64,000 bases of DNA from DATJSN01 sp035504095. Lineage in GTDB: Bacteria; Planctomycetota; Phycisphaerae; WQYP01. Below are positions 32,245 through 41,799 of this stretch, piece by piece. Numbering within the stretch: the stretch's first letter is position 1; every line of letters starts with the position of its first letter. Location: positions 1 through 64,000 of the forward strand of contig DATJSN010000032.1 of NCBI GenBank assembly GCA_035504095.1, in the 5' to 3' direction. Position numbers and translations under genes: made by a program. Below the pieces are notes generated by a model. That model was not told the origin of the DNA, ran no database searches, and worked only from the letters and a program-made list of their open reading frames with translations.

Positions 32245-33405
32245 ATGAGCTTGAATATGCCAATGAAATATTTCCAAATTCTTGTTGTCTTCGTCGCAGT
32301 ACTGAGTGCATGGATATCGCTGGCGAATGCGGCAACTGCAACCGCACCTGATTACAACACGCTGGAACAAGCGGCGCTTAAAGGCGATAGCCAATCACTA
32401 GCCCAACTTGAGGCAGGAGCTAATTCCGGCAACGCCAATGCTCAATACGACTTGGGTGCATATTATTATTCTGGTAATCAATACGATGATGCTTTCAATT
32501 GGTTTCAGAAGGCCGCTGAACAAGGTCATGCAAAAGCACAATATAATCTGGGTTACTGTTATGCAAATAGCTTAGGGACGAAACAGGACTATGTAAAAGC
32601 CTTCTATTTGTTCAAAAAAGCCGCCGAACAGGGGTTGGCGGGTGCTGAGGATAGCGTGGGTAGTTGTTACACAACCGGCGAGGGCGTGGCGCAGGATTTC
32701 ACGCAATCATTTAATTGGTATTTAAAAGCTGCCAAACAAGGATTTGCTATTGCTGAATATAATGTTGGTGTTGATTATAGCAATGGTATAGGTGTGAGAA
32801 AAGATTACGTTCAGGCCTTCAATTGGTTCCAAAAGTCAGCTGCACAAGATGTTGCTCAAGGAGAATACAATTTGGGCTATGCTTATATTCAGGGCTTGGG
32901 TACGCGACAGAATTATCAACAAGCATTTTACTGGTTTCAAAAAGCAGCAATGCAGAACTATATTGAAGCTGAATATTCATTGGGCGCTCTTTATGAAAAA
33001 GGACTGGGAACATTACAGGACTATACACAGGCATTCAATTGGTATCAAAAAGCTGCCGAACAAGGTTATGCAAATGCAGAATTTGCTCTAGCTACTTTAT
33101 ATAATCTCGGTTCGGGAACATCGCAGGATTATAATCAGGCGTTTAATTGGTATCTGAAGGCCGCAGAGCAGGGTATGGCTGAGGCTCAAGACAATTTGGG
33201 CGTTTTTTATGCTAAGGGGGTGGGAACAGCGCAAGATTACGCACAAGCGTTTTACTGGTTTCAAAAAGCAGCCTTACAAAATAATATTAATGCCTGTAAA
33301 AGTCTATCCTACATGTACAGCCAAGGATTGGGTGTTACTTCAGATCAACAAAAAGCTCAATATTGGGCTGAGCGGGCACAGCAACTTCAGAGCAATGGGA
33401 ATTGA
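32245..33405 (+). CDS. Secreted Sel1-repeat protein 1
   Basis: A 386-aa protein with a signal peptide (MKYFQILVVFVAVLSAWISLANA if started at 32263) followed by nine 36-residue Sel1 (TPR-like) repeats. Each repeat has the form AEYNLGYLYxxGxGTxQDYxQAFNWFQKAAEQG. Sel1 solenoids bind other proteins, often in envelope signalling or secretion. ATG at 32245 gives six extra residues. The last repeat ends INACKSLSYMYSQGLGVTSD and the tail QLQSNGN is shared with the next gene. AT-rich with DNA-level tandem repeats. Confidence 0.88.
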   Translation: MSLNMPMKYFQILVVFVAVLSAWISLANAATATAPDYNTLEQAALKGDSQSLAQLEAGANSGNANAQYDLGAYYYSGNQYDDAFNWFQKAAEQGHAKAQYNLGYCYANSLGTKQDYVKAFYLFKKAAEQGLAGAEDSVGSCYTTGEGVAQDFTQSFNWYLKAAKQGFAIAEYNVGVDYSNGIGVRKDYVQAFNWFQKSAAQDVAQGEYNLGYAYIQGLGTRQNYQQAFYWFQKAAMQNYIEAEYSLGALYEKGLGTLQDYTQAFNWYQKAAEQGYANAEFALATLYNLGSGTSQDYNQAFNWYLKAAEQGMAEAQDNLGVFYAKGVGTAQDYAQAFYWFQKAALQNNINACKSLSYMYSQGLGVTSDQQKAQYWAERAQQLQSNGN

Positions 33406-33436
33406 CGTTTTATTTTGGTTCAGTAGGAAAAAAGCT

Positions 33437-34711
33437 ATGCGGAATGTTTTGATTTCTCTGGCGTGCATGACGGTGGCGCTAAGCTCGTGGTCATTGCCAG
33501 CGAATGCGACAACCACAACAGCGCCTGCCGCGACTACAACTGCTCCTGATTACCCAGCATTAGCTCAGGCAGCAATTAAAGGTGATGCTTCAGCATTGGC
33601 GGAACTTCAGGCCGGGGCCTATTCCGGTGATGCTGAAGCCCAAAGTGAACTAGGCCTTTACTACTATTTAAACAAAGAATACGCGGCTGCCTTCATTTGG
33701 AATCAGAAAGCCGCGGCGCAGGGTAATGTGGGAGGGGAAATTGGGCTTGGTCTTTGTTATGCCAAAGGTTTGGGAACTAAGCAGGATTACACCCAAGCGT
33801 TCAACTGGGCTCAGAAGGCCGCAATACAAGGTAATGCGAATGCGGAAAACATTCTAGGCGATGCATATGCGAGGGGCCTGGGAACGAAGCAAGATTACAT
33901 CAAAGCCTTTTATTGGTATCAACAAGCTGCGGCGCAAGATAACGCACTTGCGGAAGATGCTCTGGGCCTTTTTTATTTAAAAGGCCAAGGTATTCGGCAG
34001 AACTACGCTCAGGCATTTATCTGGTTTCAGAAAGCAGCAGAGGAAAGCGTTGTAGTAGCGGAAGTCAATTTGGGCTATCTCTATGAGTATGGCCAAGGAA
34101 TACAACAGGATTACATGCAAGCATTTAACTGGTTTCAGAAAGCTGCGGATCAGGGTAGTGCAAGCGGGGAATACAACTTGGGATATCTTTATGCACAGGG
34201 CCATGGGGTACCACAGGATTACATACGGGCATTTAATTGGTATCAAAAGGCGGCAGCGCAAGGTTTTATAGATGCTCAAACCAACCTAGGTACACTCTAT
34301 GAGAAAGGCCAGGGAACGATGCAGGATTACACTCAAGCGTTCAATTGGTATAAAAAAGCTGCGGCACAAGGTGATGCACTTGCAGAAGTCAATTTAGGTT
34401 CTCTCTATTTACATGGCTTGGGCACGGACCAGGATGATGCACAGGCTTTTAATTGGTTTCAAAAGGCTGCAACTCAGGGTGTTGTAGCTGCAGAATACAA
34501 CTTGGGTTATCTCTATGAAAAGGGTCTGGGAACACAACAGGATTCCACCCAGGCATTTAATTGGTTTCAGAAAGCAGCAGAGGAGGGTGATGTAAATGCA
34601 TGTAAGTGGCTTTCAATTCTGTACAGCCAAGGAGTGGGTGTGGCGCAGGACGAACAGCAGGCACAATATTGGGCTGAGCGGGCACAGCAGCTTCAGAGCA
34701 ATGGGAATTGA
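33437..34711 (+). CDS. Secreted Sel1-repeat protein 2
   Basis: A 424-aa paralogue of the gene 31 bp upstream. Signal peptide MRNVLISLACMTVALSSWSLPANA, a Thr/Ala-rich stretch, then ten Sel1 repeats ending in the same QLQSNGN tail. ATG at 33437 follows AGGAAA; the longer frame from 33209 overlaps the previous gene in another frame and is rejected. Copies probably arose by tandem duplication followed by changes in repeat number. Confidence 0.9.
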   Translation: MRNVLISLACMTVALSSWSLPANATTTTAPAATTTAPDYPALAQAAIKGDASALAELQAGAYSGDAEAQSELGLYYYLNKEYAAAFIWNQKAAAQGNVGGEIGLGLCYAKGLGTKQDYTQAFNWAQKAAIQGNANAENILGDAYARGLGTKQDYIKAFYWYQQAAAQDNALAEDALGLFYLKGQGIRQNYAQAFIWFQKAAEESVVVAEVNLGYLYEYGQGIQQDYMQAFNWFQKAADQGSASGEYNLGYLYAQGHGVPQDYIRAFNWYQKAAAQGFIDAQTNLGTLYEKGQGTMQDYTQAFNWYKKAAAQGDALAEVNLGSLYLHGLGTDQDDAQAFNWFQKAATQGVVAAEYNLGYLYEKGLGTQQDSTQAFNWFQKAAEEGDVNACKWLSILYSQGVGVAQDEQQAQYWAERAQQLQSNGN

Positions 34712-35427
34712 TATTGATTGCTGCCGAAAAAAATCCTTCAACCTCTTCGCCTCTTCGCGGTAAAAATATCTCTCTGTGATCTCTGTGGCAAAAAATTGGT
34801 TCTTTATGCAAATGGTTTCCCTATTCAGTGTATAGGCTCTTAAAGCCGGTTCTTTGACAAGTAAATATCAACGGGTGGCCTCGCGGCATTATTCCCTATC
34901 TCCTCCGCTGTGTCGTGGTGTCGTTTTGCCCGCCCTGAGCTACGTCGAAGGGTGGTTAAAAACTATGGCCTGTGGCCTGTTCCCTATCCCCTACGTTGTA
35001 ATCAGTGGTTTTATTGTCTTGACCGCGTTTTGTAATACTTTTGAGAGCTATTTGCTTGAGTGGGAAAAATCTAACCGCTACAGCGCTACAACCCCTGAAA
35101 ATATAGATGTTTCCTCCACTCTTAAAGGCGCAACAAGCACTAATCATGTTACGGATCAGAAAGTGCGAAATACTCTATAAAATAAGCCTTTGTAACGTTG
35201 TAGCGCTTAGAAGGCCCAAAAACAGGAGCAATAAACCCGACTATGTAGTTACAGGCTCTTAGAGGCGCTGTGGATCGTTTCGTGTCTTTTCACATTTTTC
35301 GTGGTTAAATCTGTGTCAATCCGCGCAATCTGCGGATTCGTAGTGTCGTCGTGGTGAAATTTTTCTCTTCTGTGTGGGTGCAAAATAATGTCTGGAGAGT
35401 TTGAGCGATTTCATTCATGATGTACGT
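34712..35427. other. 716-bp intergenic region of dispersed repeats
   Basis: No gene supported. It holds CTCTTCGCGGTAAAAATATC (about 34750), CCTGAGCTACGTCGAAGGGTGG (about 34935), the palindromic word AGGCTCTTAGAGG (35253) and its relative AGGCTCTTAAA (34834), and a CGTGGTTAAATCTGTGTCAA block with AATCTGCGGATTCGTAG (35300-35345). The frame at 34854-35180 reads through these repeats and looks non-coding. Confidence 0.6.
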
Positions 35428-36588
35428 ATGAACCCCTCACCCGCCTGGAACCCGCCGCCGGTAACCGATCCGATCCGCATCGCGCAAATTGGTCTTCGCG
35501 GCCTCGTCGCGCCGCAGCACGTGGCGGAACTGCAAAAAAATCCTAATTTCCGTCTGGTCGCCGCTTTCGATCGCCGGGCGGGCGAATCCGAACTGGCTCC
35601 GCAAATCGCACCAATCACCAGCCGAGGCGGAAAAGTCTACGGCGATTATCACGAACTTCTGACCGATGCGAACGTGGAAGCCGTCTGCATCGCCGCGCCG
35701 CATCATCTGCATCGTCAAATGTCACTTGAGGCGTTTTCCTCCGGCAAACACGTCCTGGTGGAAAAACCCATGGCCGTGCACCCCGAAGATTGCCGCGCGA
35801 TGATCGAATCCGCGGCGGCGGTAAAAAAAATCGGCGCGGTGCAGATGCAGCACGCCGGGCGCTCATCCATGCTTATGCTTCGCGATAAATTGCGCGCCGG
35901 CGCCATAGGCAAAATCCGTCAGGTGAAGGTTGCCAGCCTCTGGTCGCGGGACGAGAAATATTATGCCCGCTCCGCATGGGCCGGCAGAAAAATGATCGGT
36001 CCCGCCTGGAATCTCGATGGCGTCATGTTTAATCAGGCCTGCCATCACATCGCCCAGGCCATGATTTTGGCCTCGAGCGAAGAATGGCCGATTCCCGCGC
36101 CATTGGATGATATTCGCGCCAAACTTTATCGCTTCCATGAAGCACCGACGCTGGAAATGGAAGACACGGCGTTTGTCACCGCTACCGTCGCCGGCGACCA
36201 GGCGCGTTTTACCCTTGCTGCCACCACCTGCAACGCCGTCGATCAGGTGGAAATCGAACTGATAGGTGAAAAAGGCCGCGCGACATGGGATGGAGCAGGA
36301 AAAGGAATTGGGCGTTTGTTTATTCAAGGGCAAAGCGTTGAGGAATTCAACGATGACCGCGGAATTTTTACCGGCGACTCGCGGGTATTTAACAGTTTTG
36401 CCGCCGCGATCCGCACGGGCGTAAAGCCGATCACGGATTTTGCCGCGGTTGCCCGGCTCACCGATGCAATTTTTGCCTGTTATCAGCAGGCTGATTGGAA
36501 GATCAGCAAAGTGCCCTGGTCGGCAACCCGCTCGCTGCCGCAAAAGATCGAACAATTCCTTCAAACCGGGGAAATGCCTGATTTTTAG
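35428..36588 (+). CDS. Gfo/Idh/MocA-family oxidoreductase
   Basis: A 386-aa NAD(P)-dependent dehydrogenase. The Rossmann start is RIAQIGLRGLVAPQHVAEL, with GKVYGDYHELL, CIAAPHHLHRQMSLEA and the catalytic-loop VEKPMAVHPED (EKP motif). The C-terminal alpha/beta domain contains GPAWNLDGVMFNQACHHIAQA. Planctomycetes carry many of these for sugar and polyol oxidation; the substrate is unknown. ATG at 35428 is chosen; an upstream TTG at 35401 is also in frame. It stands alone. Confidence 0.88.
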   Translation: MNPSPAWNPPPVTDPIRIAQIGLRGLVAPQHVAELQKNPNFRLVAAFDRRAGESELAPQIAPITSRGGKVYGDYHELLTDANVEAVCIAAPHHLHRQMSLEAFSSGKHVLVEKPMAVHPEDCRAMIESAAAVKKIGAVQMQHAGRSSMLMLRDKLRAGAIGKIRQVKVASLWSRDEKYYARSAWAGRKMIGPAWNLDGVMFNQACHHIAQAMILASSEEWPIPAPLDDIRAKLYRFHEAPTLEMEDTAFVTATVAGDQARFTLAATTCNAVDQVEIELIGEKGRATWDGAGKGIGRLFIQGQSVEEFNDDRGIFTGDSRVFNSFAAAIRTGVKPITDFAAVARLTDAIFACYQQADWKISKVPWSATRSLPQKIEQFLQTGEMPDF

Positions 36589-36589
36589 C

Positions 36590-36720
36590 CACAGAGAGCG
36601 GCAGCGAGGCCACCGAGTCGGAAGTTCTGAGACGGTAGTGGCGGCGCGTTCCGCGCCGAGAAGTTAGAACAGGCGAACAGATGATCAGTAGAGCAAATAA
36701 GGAATTTAAAATTTGATATT
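36590..36720. repeat. Dispersed repeats after the oxidoreductase
   Basis: Contains AGCCACAGAGAG, a GGCGCG-TTCC-GCGCC hairpin near 36645, and GAACAGGCGAACAGATGATC with AGAGCAAATAAGG, a relative of the 125-bp direct repeats at 62306 and 62827. Confidence 0.5.
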
Positions 36721-36807
36721 TGAAAGACGGGCCCCGGGTTTCCACCACAGGGCTGTATGGCTCGGGCTGGAGAGCCTGAGCTATAACTCTCCCCGCGACG
36801 AGCACAT

Positions 36808-38895
36808 TTACTTAGAGGGCTCTATGCCAGTTGCGTTCAATTCCGCCTTGGTCAATGCCGGCTCGATTTTCACCGTGCCGGCCTTCCAGTCCGCCGTCAC
36901 CGTCGTGCCGTCGGCAAAGGTGGTGCGTTCCTGGCTGCGGTCCTGATTCAGAAATTCGTGGTTGGTCATGGCCAACAGTCCCACCCGCTTATTCAGCGCC
37001 GCCATTTCCCGGATTAACTCAAGTGAATTGCTGTCCTGGTTGGTCGTGTCCAGGGACATTTCGGGCACGCCGCCATACAAAATGCCGCGCAACAAATTTT
37101 CCTTGCCTTCGCCGCGGCCGCCGCCAAACGAAACCAGGACCGCATCATGATAAACCAGTTGATACAGCGGCACCGGAATGGCCTGGCCCACGTCGCCGGA
37201 CTGGTTGACCGAATCCACATAGGGAATCACCCAGTCCGACCCCGCCTCGGTCAACACTACTCCCAGGTTGTTTCGCGACCAGTTGAACATACTGGCAATC
37301 GACTGCATGGCCTCGCTGCGGGTCGTGGGATGTTCCGGGTTGAAATCCTCGTCCGGCGGCACGTAGCCAAACACGTCCAGGTAAATGCCGTCGGGGTGAA
37401 TCCCATGCTGGAAAAACAAATCATAATTTTTGATCAAATTGCCTAGCATGAACCGCGCGTCAAGATACGACTGCACGCCGCCGTCCCAATGGCGCATGAA
37501 CGGAATCTGCCCTTGTTTCCAATCGCCGAAGCGCGATCCGGGGAACGCCGTGGCCGGCAGGCTGGCGTCCTCCTCGTGAATGGCAAACTGCGGATCCCAC
37601 GATGGCGCGTCGATGTAATAATCCCGGTATTGATCGTGGAAAATGAATGGGTAGCCAAGCTCCTGGCAGGTGTCGGTCAGGCGCTTCATTCCCGCCCAGC
37701 CGCCCGCGGCTTCCGGCGGCGGCAACGGATCGGGATGCTGGCGGTCGTAACCCAGATGCGCCCAGCCGGCAATGAACACCAGCACGTCATTGACGCCGGA
37801 AGCCTTGAGTCCACGAAGCTGTTGCGCCCAGTCATCGAACGTCGTCAGGTGGTAATGATTGGTTGGACTGTAGCGGTCGCTTTGGGTGGATTGGTTGACC
37901 AAAATGCGGATGCGCGTCTGCGGCACACCGATAATTTTGGCCACTTCAGGTGCGCGGCAGATTTTTTCCTTGAGCGAAACGAACAGACCGGTGTTCATCA
38001 CATACTGGCGATAACATTCCGCCATGTCCACGTAATTGCCTTTGGCGAAAAAACACATGCGCATCTGGCGCGGATAACCCAGGCGCCCCAGCGACTCCCG
38101 CCAGCGCGGGCCGATTATCGTCGGGCCGCCGGCCGGATGCGAAAACTGATACGCGGCGTCGTCGGGCGTCTCGACGATGATCATCATGGCCGACGGGCCT
38201 TGCTCAAATCCCCACCACGACATCGCCCAATCCTCGATCACGTGGCTTTGCAGGACACTATGGTCATTGGCGCTGCCGTTGGTAATTGGCAGATACGCCT
38301 TCGGCCAGTCGCGCGGGAGCAGGTCGCCCTTGCGGTTGGTCAAGACGGTAAAATCGGCCTCATTCGGATCCAGCGCGGTCGGCCAATCGAGTTGATACAC
38401 CGCCGCGTCGCCTTCCTGGGCAGCGACGGAGAATTCCAAATCCTCGGCGTCACCTTGAAGCCCCATCGTGAGATACAACGTCAAATCAAATCCCGCCCCG
38501 GAATTCGAAGCGGGATTTTTCCAGTCGCTTAAGGTGAGCATAAGGCCGGTTTCAAAGCCGGTGTCATAGGGCACTATGGAAATCTTTCGCGCATCGGCCA
38601 GCCGTACCGGGAACAGCTTGCCGTGCCACCGGACGAGCATATCGTTGGCCGCGGAGGCAACCATATCCCATCTGGCCGGTCCGGCCTGGATGTCCAGCGC
38701 CAGGTTTTTTTCATCCAGCGTAACGATCTGTTTTTGGCCCTTGATAATCCATTGGCCGTTTTTATGTGAAACGGCCGCCAGCTCCGCGCCCCAATCGGCG
38801 CGTGACAACGGCGGACTCGCCATCTGCGCGGAAGCGGATAAACAAAATGCCAGGAAAGATAAACCAAACCACAGCGAAGCGCGTGGAAATTTCAT
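36808..38895 (-). CDS. Large secreted glycoside-hydrolase-like protein (DUF5696/GH101-like)
   Basis: A 695-aa protein with a signal peptide (residues 1-23, ending CLSASA). An N-terminal beta-rich part is followed by a TIM-barrel-like middle (NDVLVFIAGWAHLGYDRQHPDPLPPPEAAGG, YPFIFHDQYRDYY, IHPDGIYLDVFGYVPPDEDF) and a C-terminal beta domain. The Asp of GIYLDVFG and the Glu of VVLTEAGSDW are good candidates for catalytic acids. Closest to DUF5696 and endo-alpha-N-acetylgalactosaminidase-like folds, though substrate is not certain. Probably degrades polysaccharide or glycoprotein outside the cytoplasm. Confidence 0.65.
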   Translation of the reverse strand: MKFPRASLWFGLSFLAFCLSASAQMASPPLSRADWGAELAAVSHKNGQWIIKGQKQIVTLDEKNLALDIQAGPARWDMVASAANDMLVRWHGKLFPVRLADARKISIVPYDTGFETGLMLTLSDWKNPASNSGAGFDLTLYLTMGLQGDAEDLEFSVAAQEGDAAVYQLDWPTALDPNEADFTVLTNRKGDLLPRDWPKAYLPITNGSANDHSVLQSHVIEDWAMSWWGFEQGPSAMMIIVETPDDAAYQFSHPAGGPTIIGPRWRESLGRLGYPRQMRMCFFAKGNYVDMAECYRQYVMNTGLFVSLKEKICRAPEVAKIIGVPQTRIRILVNQSTQSDRYSPTNHYHLTTFDDWAQQLRGLKASGVNDVLVFIAGWAHLGYDRQHPDPLPPPEAAGGWAGMKRLTDTCQELGYPFIFHDQYRDYYIDAPSWDPQFAIHEEDASLPATAFPGSRFGDWKQGQIPFMRHWDGGVQSYLDARFMLGNLIKNYDLFFQHGIHPDGIYLDVFGYVPPDEDFNPEHPTTRSEAMQSIASMFNWSRNNLGVVLTEAGSDWVIPYVDSVNQSGDVGQAIPVPLYQLVYHDAVLVSFGGGRGEGKENLLRGILYGGVPEMSLDTTNQDSNSLELIREMAALNKRVGLLAMTNHEFLNQDRSQERTTFADGTTVTADWKAGTVKIEPALTKAELNATGIEPSK

Positions 38896-39143
38896 ACAGC
38901 GATTCTACGCATTTTATGCCGCCAGTAAAGCCGTCCTCCAAGTGGATGGAAGCAGGCAAGAGCGACGGACAAGCTCCTGGAATGATACAGGGCTGAAGCG
39001 ATGATCCCGGCCCGCGCCATGTTTTGAGATAGATACTAAGAGCCCCTAAATCGCCGGGAAAATCCCTGCCCTCGACGCAGCACCGCTAAGCGCCTAAAGT
39101 AGTCAGGCCTTAGTAACGGCTTTATATGGATGAGGAGTAAGAT

Positions 39144-40418
39144 TTGGTCACCCCAACCCCTAGTGCACCTCCGATGCAGAAGCAATTCGTGCTGCAATTA
39201 GATAACGGCCTGACCCTGGTTGCCGAACAACTTGCCAATGTCCGCTCCGCCGCAATGACGCTGCTGGTAAAGGCGGGTTCCGCTAACGATCCAGCGCAGG
39301 CGAGCGGTTCGGCCAACGTGCTATCCGACTGGATCATGCGCGGCGCCGGCAAGCGCGACAATCGTGCCCTTACCGATTATCTGGATTCGCTGGGCATTCA
39401 CCGTTCGACCGCGGCGGATACGGTTTTCATGCGCTTCAGCGCGTCCATGCTGGCGGATAATCTTCCCGCCGTGCTGGAAGTTTATGCCGACGTTGTCCAA
39501 CGCCCGCACTTGCCGGAAACCGGTTTTGCTCCGGCTCGCGATCTGGCCATTCAGCAAATCGACGCGATTGAGGATGAACCCTCACAGAAACTCAACCTGC
39601 TGCTCAAAGCGCGGCATTTTCCCGATCCGTTTGGCCGACCCACGGTCGGCGATCGCGCCCATCTGACCGCACTCACCGCAGAGGCGCTCCACACCGATTA
39701 CCAAAAACGTTTCACGCCGAAGCAGGCGATTCTGGCCGTTGCCGGCGCCATTGATTTTGCGACTGTGGCAGATCTGGTTCGTAAACATTTTGGATCATGG
39801 AAGCCAACCGAACCTGTAGAATTGCCGGTTCATAAAGCCCCGCGCGGCGCGATGCACATAGCGCAGCAAACCAACCAGGTGCAGATCGGTCTGGCTTATG
39901 ACACTGTCCCGGAGTCCGATCCGGATAGCATCGCGGTTCAACTCGCCGTCGGCGTTTTGAGTGGCGGCATGGGGGCACGGCTCTTTTCTCAAATCCGTGA
40001 AAAGCAGGGTTTGTGTTACGCCATTCACGCCGGTTATTCGAGCCTGAAAACCCAGGGCGCCATCTTCGGCTATTCCGGCACCGCGCCGGACCGCGCTCAG
40101 CAAACGCTCGACGCGTTTTTATTTGAACTCGACAAAATAACCAAAGGGGCCGAAGCCGACGAACTCCAGCGGGCCAAAACCGGCATGAAAAGCCGCGTGA
40201 TTATGAATGGTGAAAGCTCGGCAGCGCGGGCTGGAGCAATTGCCCACGACTTTTATCACTACGGCCGTCCGCGGTCCCTGGATGAATTGCGGCAAAAGAT
40301 TGAAGAAGTTTCGCTGGAAAAACTCAACGAGTTTCTGGCACGCCGGGGTTCGCCGGCCAAAACCATCGTCACCATTGGTCCGGCGCCGCTAAAGGTTCCG
40401 GCCCAAACACTGAGTTAA
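39144..40418 (+). CDS. M16-family peptidase subunit lacking the zinc motif
   Basis: A 424-aa M16 (insulinase/pitrilysin/MPP) protein without the HxxEH metal motif; the equivalent stretch reads SANVLSDWIMRGAGK. The C-terminal lobe keeps RLFSQIREKQGLCYAIHAGY, which closes over substrate in active M16 enzymes. This is the alpha-like partner of the next gene's active subunit. TTG start at 39144 has GAGGAG 7 nt upstream; an in-frame ATG lies at 39174. No signal peptide. Confidence 0.88.
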   Translation: MVTPTPSAPPMQKQFVLQLDNGLTLVAEQLANVRSAAMTLLVKAGSANDPAQASGSANVLSDWIMRGAGKRDNRALTDYLDSLGIHRSTAADTVFMRFSASMLADNLPAVLEVYADVVQRPHLPETGFAPARDLAIQQIDAIEDEPSQKLNLLLKARHFPDPFGRPTVGDRAHLTALTAEALHTDYQKRFTPKQAILAVAGAIDFATVADLVRKHFGSWKPTEPVELPVHKAPRGAMHIAQQTNQVQIGLAYDTVPESDPDSIAVQLAVGVLSGGMGARLFSQIREKQGLCYAIHAGYSSLKTQGAIFGYSGTAPDRAQQTLDAFLFELDKITKGAEADELQRAKTGMKSRVIMNGESSAARAGAIAHDFYHYGRPRSLDELRQKIEEVSLEKLNEFLARRGSPAKTIVTIGPAPLKVPAQTLS

Positions 40419-40454
40419 CGAAGATTTTTAAGCGTAGAGGTCGCAGAGAAATTT

Positions 40455-41675
40455 ATGGCAACGTTCCATCACGCACAATTGCCTAACGGGCTTGACGTCA
40501 TAGCCGAGGTGAATCCGGATGCCCAAAGCACCGCCATCGGGTTCATGGTGCGCACCGGCGCCCGCGACGAAGCGCCGCAGGTTGCCGGCGTTTCACATTT
40601 TCTCGAGCACATGCTCTTCAAAGGGACCGCACGCCGCAGCGCCGCTGAGGTCAACCGTGAATTCGACGAAATGGGCGCCCGCAACAATGCTTTTACCAGC
40701 AACGAAGTTACCTGTTACTGGGCGCACATTCTGCCCGAATTTCTGCCGCGCACCCTGGACCTTCTGGCCGATATGATGCGTCCGGCGTTGCGCGAGTCCG
40801 ATTTCGACATGGAAAAAAAGGTCATCCTCGAAGAGATCGCACTCTATCTGGATCGCCCCGGACATGTGCTTTATGAAGCGGTGATGGCGGATCATTTTCG
40901 TACACATCCGCTGGCTCATTCGGTTTTGGGTTCCAGGGAATCCATCGGGGCTCTGCAGCGCAACCAGATGAAACAATACTTCGATTCTCACTATGGTCCG
41001 GGCAACATGGTCCTTTCCGTCGCCGGAAAACTGGATTTCGACCAGTTAACCAGACTCGCGACGCAAGCCTGCGGCAAATGGGAACATCTGAACGTCAAAC
41101 GGTCGTTTCCTCAGGCTAACCCCGGCGGTGCGCAGCACCACATCAGCGACCCCAAACTCAAACGGCATTACATTGCATTGATGTGTCCGGGGCCGTCCGC
41201 GCAGGATAATCGCCGCTATGCCGCGCAGGTTCTTGCCGACACCGTGGGTGATCACGACGGATCGCGTTTGTACTGGGCGCTCGTGGAGCCGGGGCTGGCT
41301 GATGAAGCGGACTTTTCGTTTTATCCGCATGATGGAACAGGAAGTTATTTCGCCTACGCTTCCTGCGATCCGGAGCGCAAAGATCAGGTGCAGGAAATTC
41401 TGCAGCGTGAACTGGAAAAAATGGCGAGCGAAGGCCCGACGCGCGCGGAAATCGACAAAAGCCGGAACAAAATCGCCACCGCGACCGTGCTCAGCGGCGA
41501 ATTGCCTCTGGGGCGCATGCGAAGCATTTGCGGCCGCTGGATTTATCTCGGCGACTATCAGACGCTGGAGCAGGACCTTGCGGAACTTCAGGCGGTGGAT
41601 GTTGGCCACGCTCAGGAGCTGCTGACTGAATTTCCGTTTAAGCCGGCGACCATCACCACACTTGGTCCGTCATAG
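40455..41675 (+). CDS. M16-family zinc metallopeptidase, active subunit
   Basis: A 406-aa M16 protease with the inverted zinc motif HFLEHMLFKGT near residue 48 and the downstream Glu region EIALYLDRPGHVLYEAVMADHF. It forms an MPP-like pair with the preceding subunit, 36 bp upstream. Such pairs degrade or process peptides in the cytoplasm. The linker and second lobe are complete, with RLYWALVEPGLADEADFSF at the RLF..R position. ATG at 40455. Confidence 0.9.
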   Translation: MATFHHAQLPNGLDVIAEVNPDAQSTAIGFMVRTGARDEAPQVAGVSHFLEHMLFKGTARRSAAEVNREFDEMGARNNAFTSNEVTCYWAHILPEFLPRTLDLLADMMRPALRESDFDMEKKVILEEIALYLDRPGHVLYEAVMADHFRTHPLAHSVLGSRESIGALQRNQMKQYFDSHYGPGNMVLSVAGKLDFDQLTRLATQACGKWEHLNVKRSFPQANPGGAQHHISDPKLKRHYIALMCPGPSAQDNRRYAAQVLADTVGDHDGSRLYWALVEPGLADEADFSFYPHDGTGSYFAYASCDPERKDQVQEILQRELEKMASEGPTRAEIDKSRNKIATATVLSGELPLGRMRSICGRWIYLGDYQTLEQDLAELQAVDVGHAQELLTEFPFKPATITTLGPS

Positions 41676-41763
41676 CCCGCGTTCATGCATGCTGTTCTTC
41701 GCCGGGCCGGGGCCGGATTAAATCGAGCCCGGATCACGTTTTTTCGGCATATAGACCGATATC

Positions 41764-41778
41764 ATCTGATAGTCAGAT
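41764..41778 (+). promoter_or_regulatory. Dyad in the leader of the AST operon
   Basis: A perfect ATCTGA-TAG-TCAGAT inverted repeat, 21 nt before the first gene of the arginine-catabolism run. It may be an operator or a small leader hairpin. The 124 bp before this gene otherwise contain a possible -10 CATATAG near 41748. Confidence 0.4.
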
Positions 41779-41799
41779 ACGATCTGCCGGCGTGGAGCG

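Noticed and set aside
32400..34700. Regularly spaced repeats resembling a CRISPR array or satellite
   Set aside because: Period is 108 bp and matches 36-residue Sel1 repeats within open frames; no short repeat/spacer pattern.
34854..35180. 108-codon frame between the Sel1 genes and the oxidoreductase
   Set aside because: Runs through the CCTGAGC..CGTCGAAGG and other repeats; no Shine-Dalgarno or domain.
37489..38532. 347-codon plus-strand frame
   Set aside because: Antisense of the large secreted hydrolase, whose signal peptide and domain pattern are convincing.
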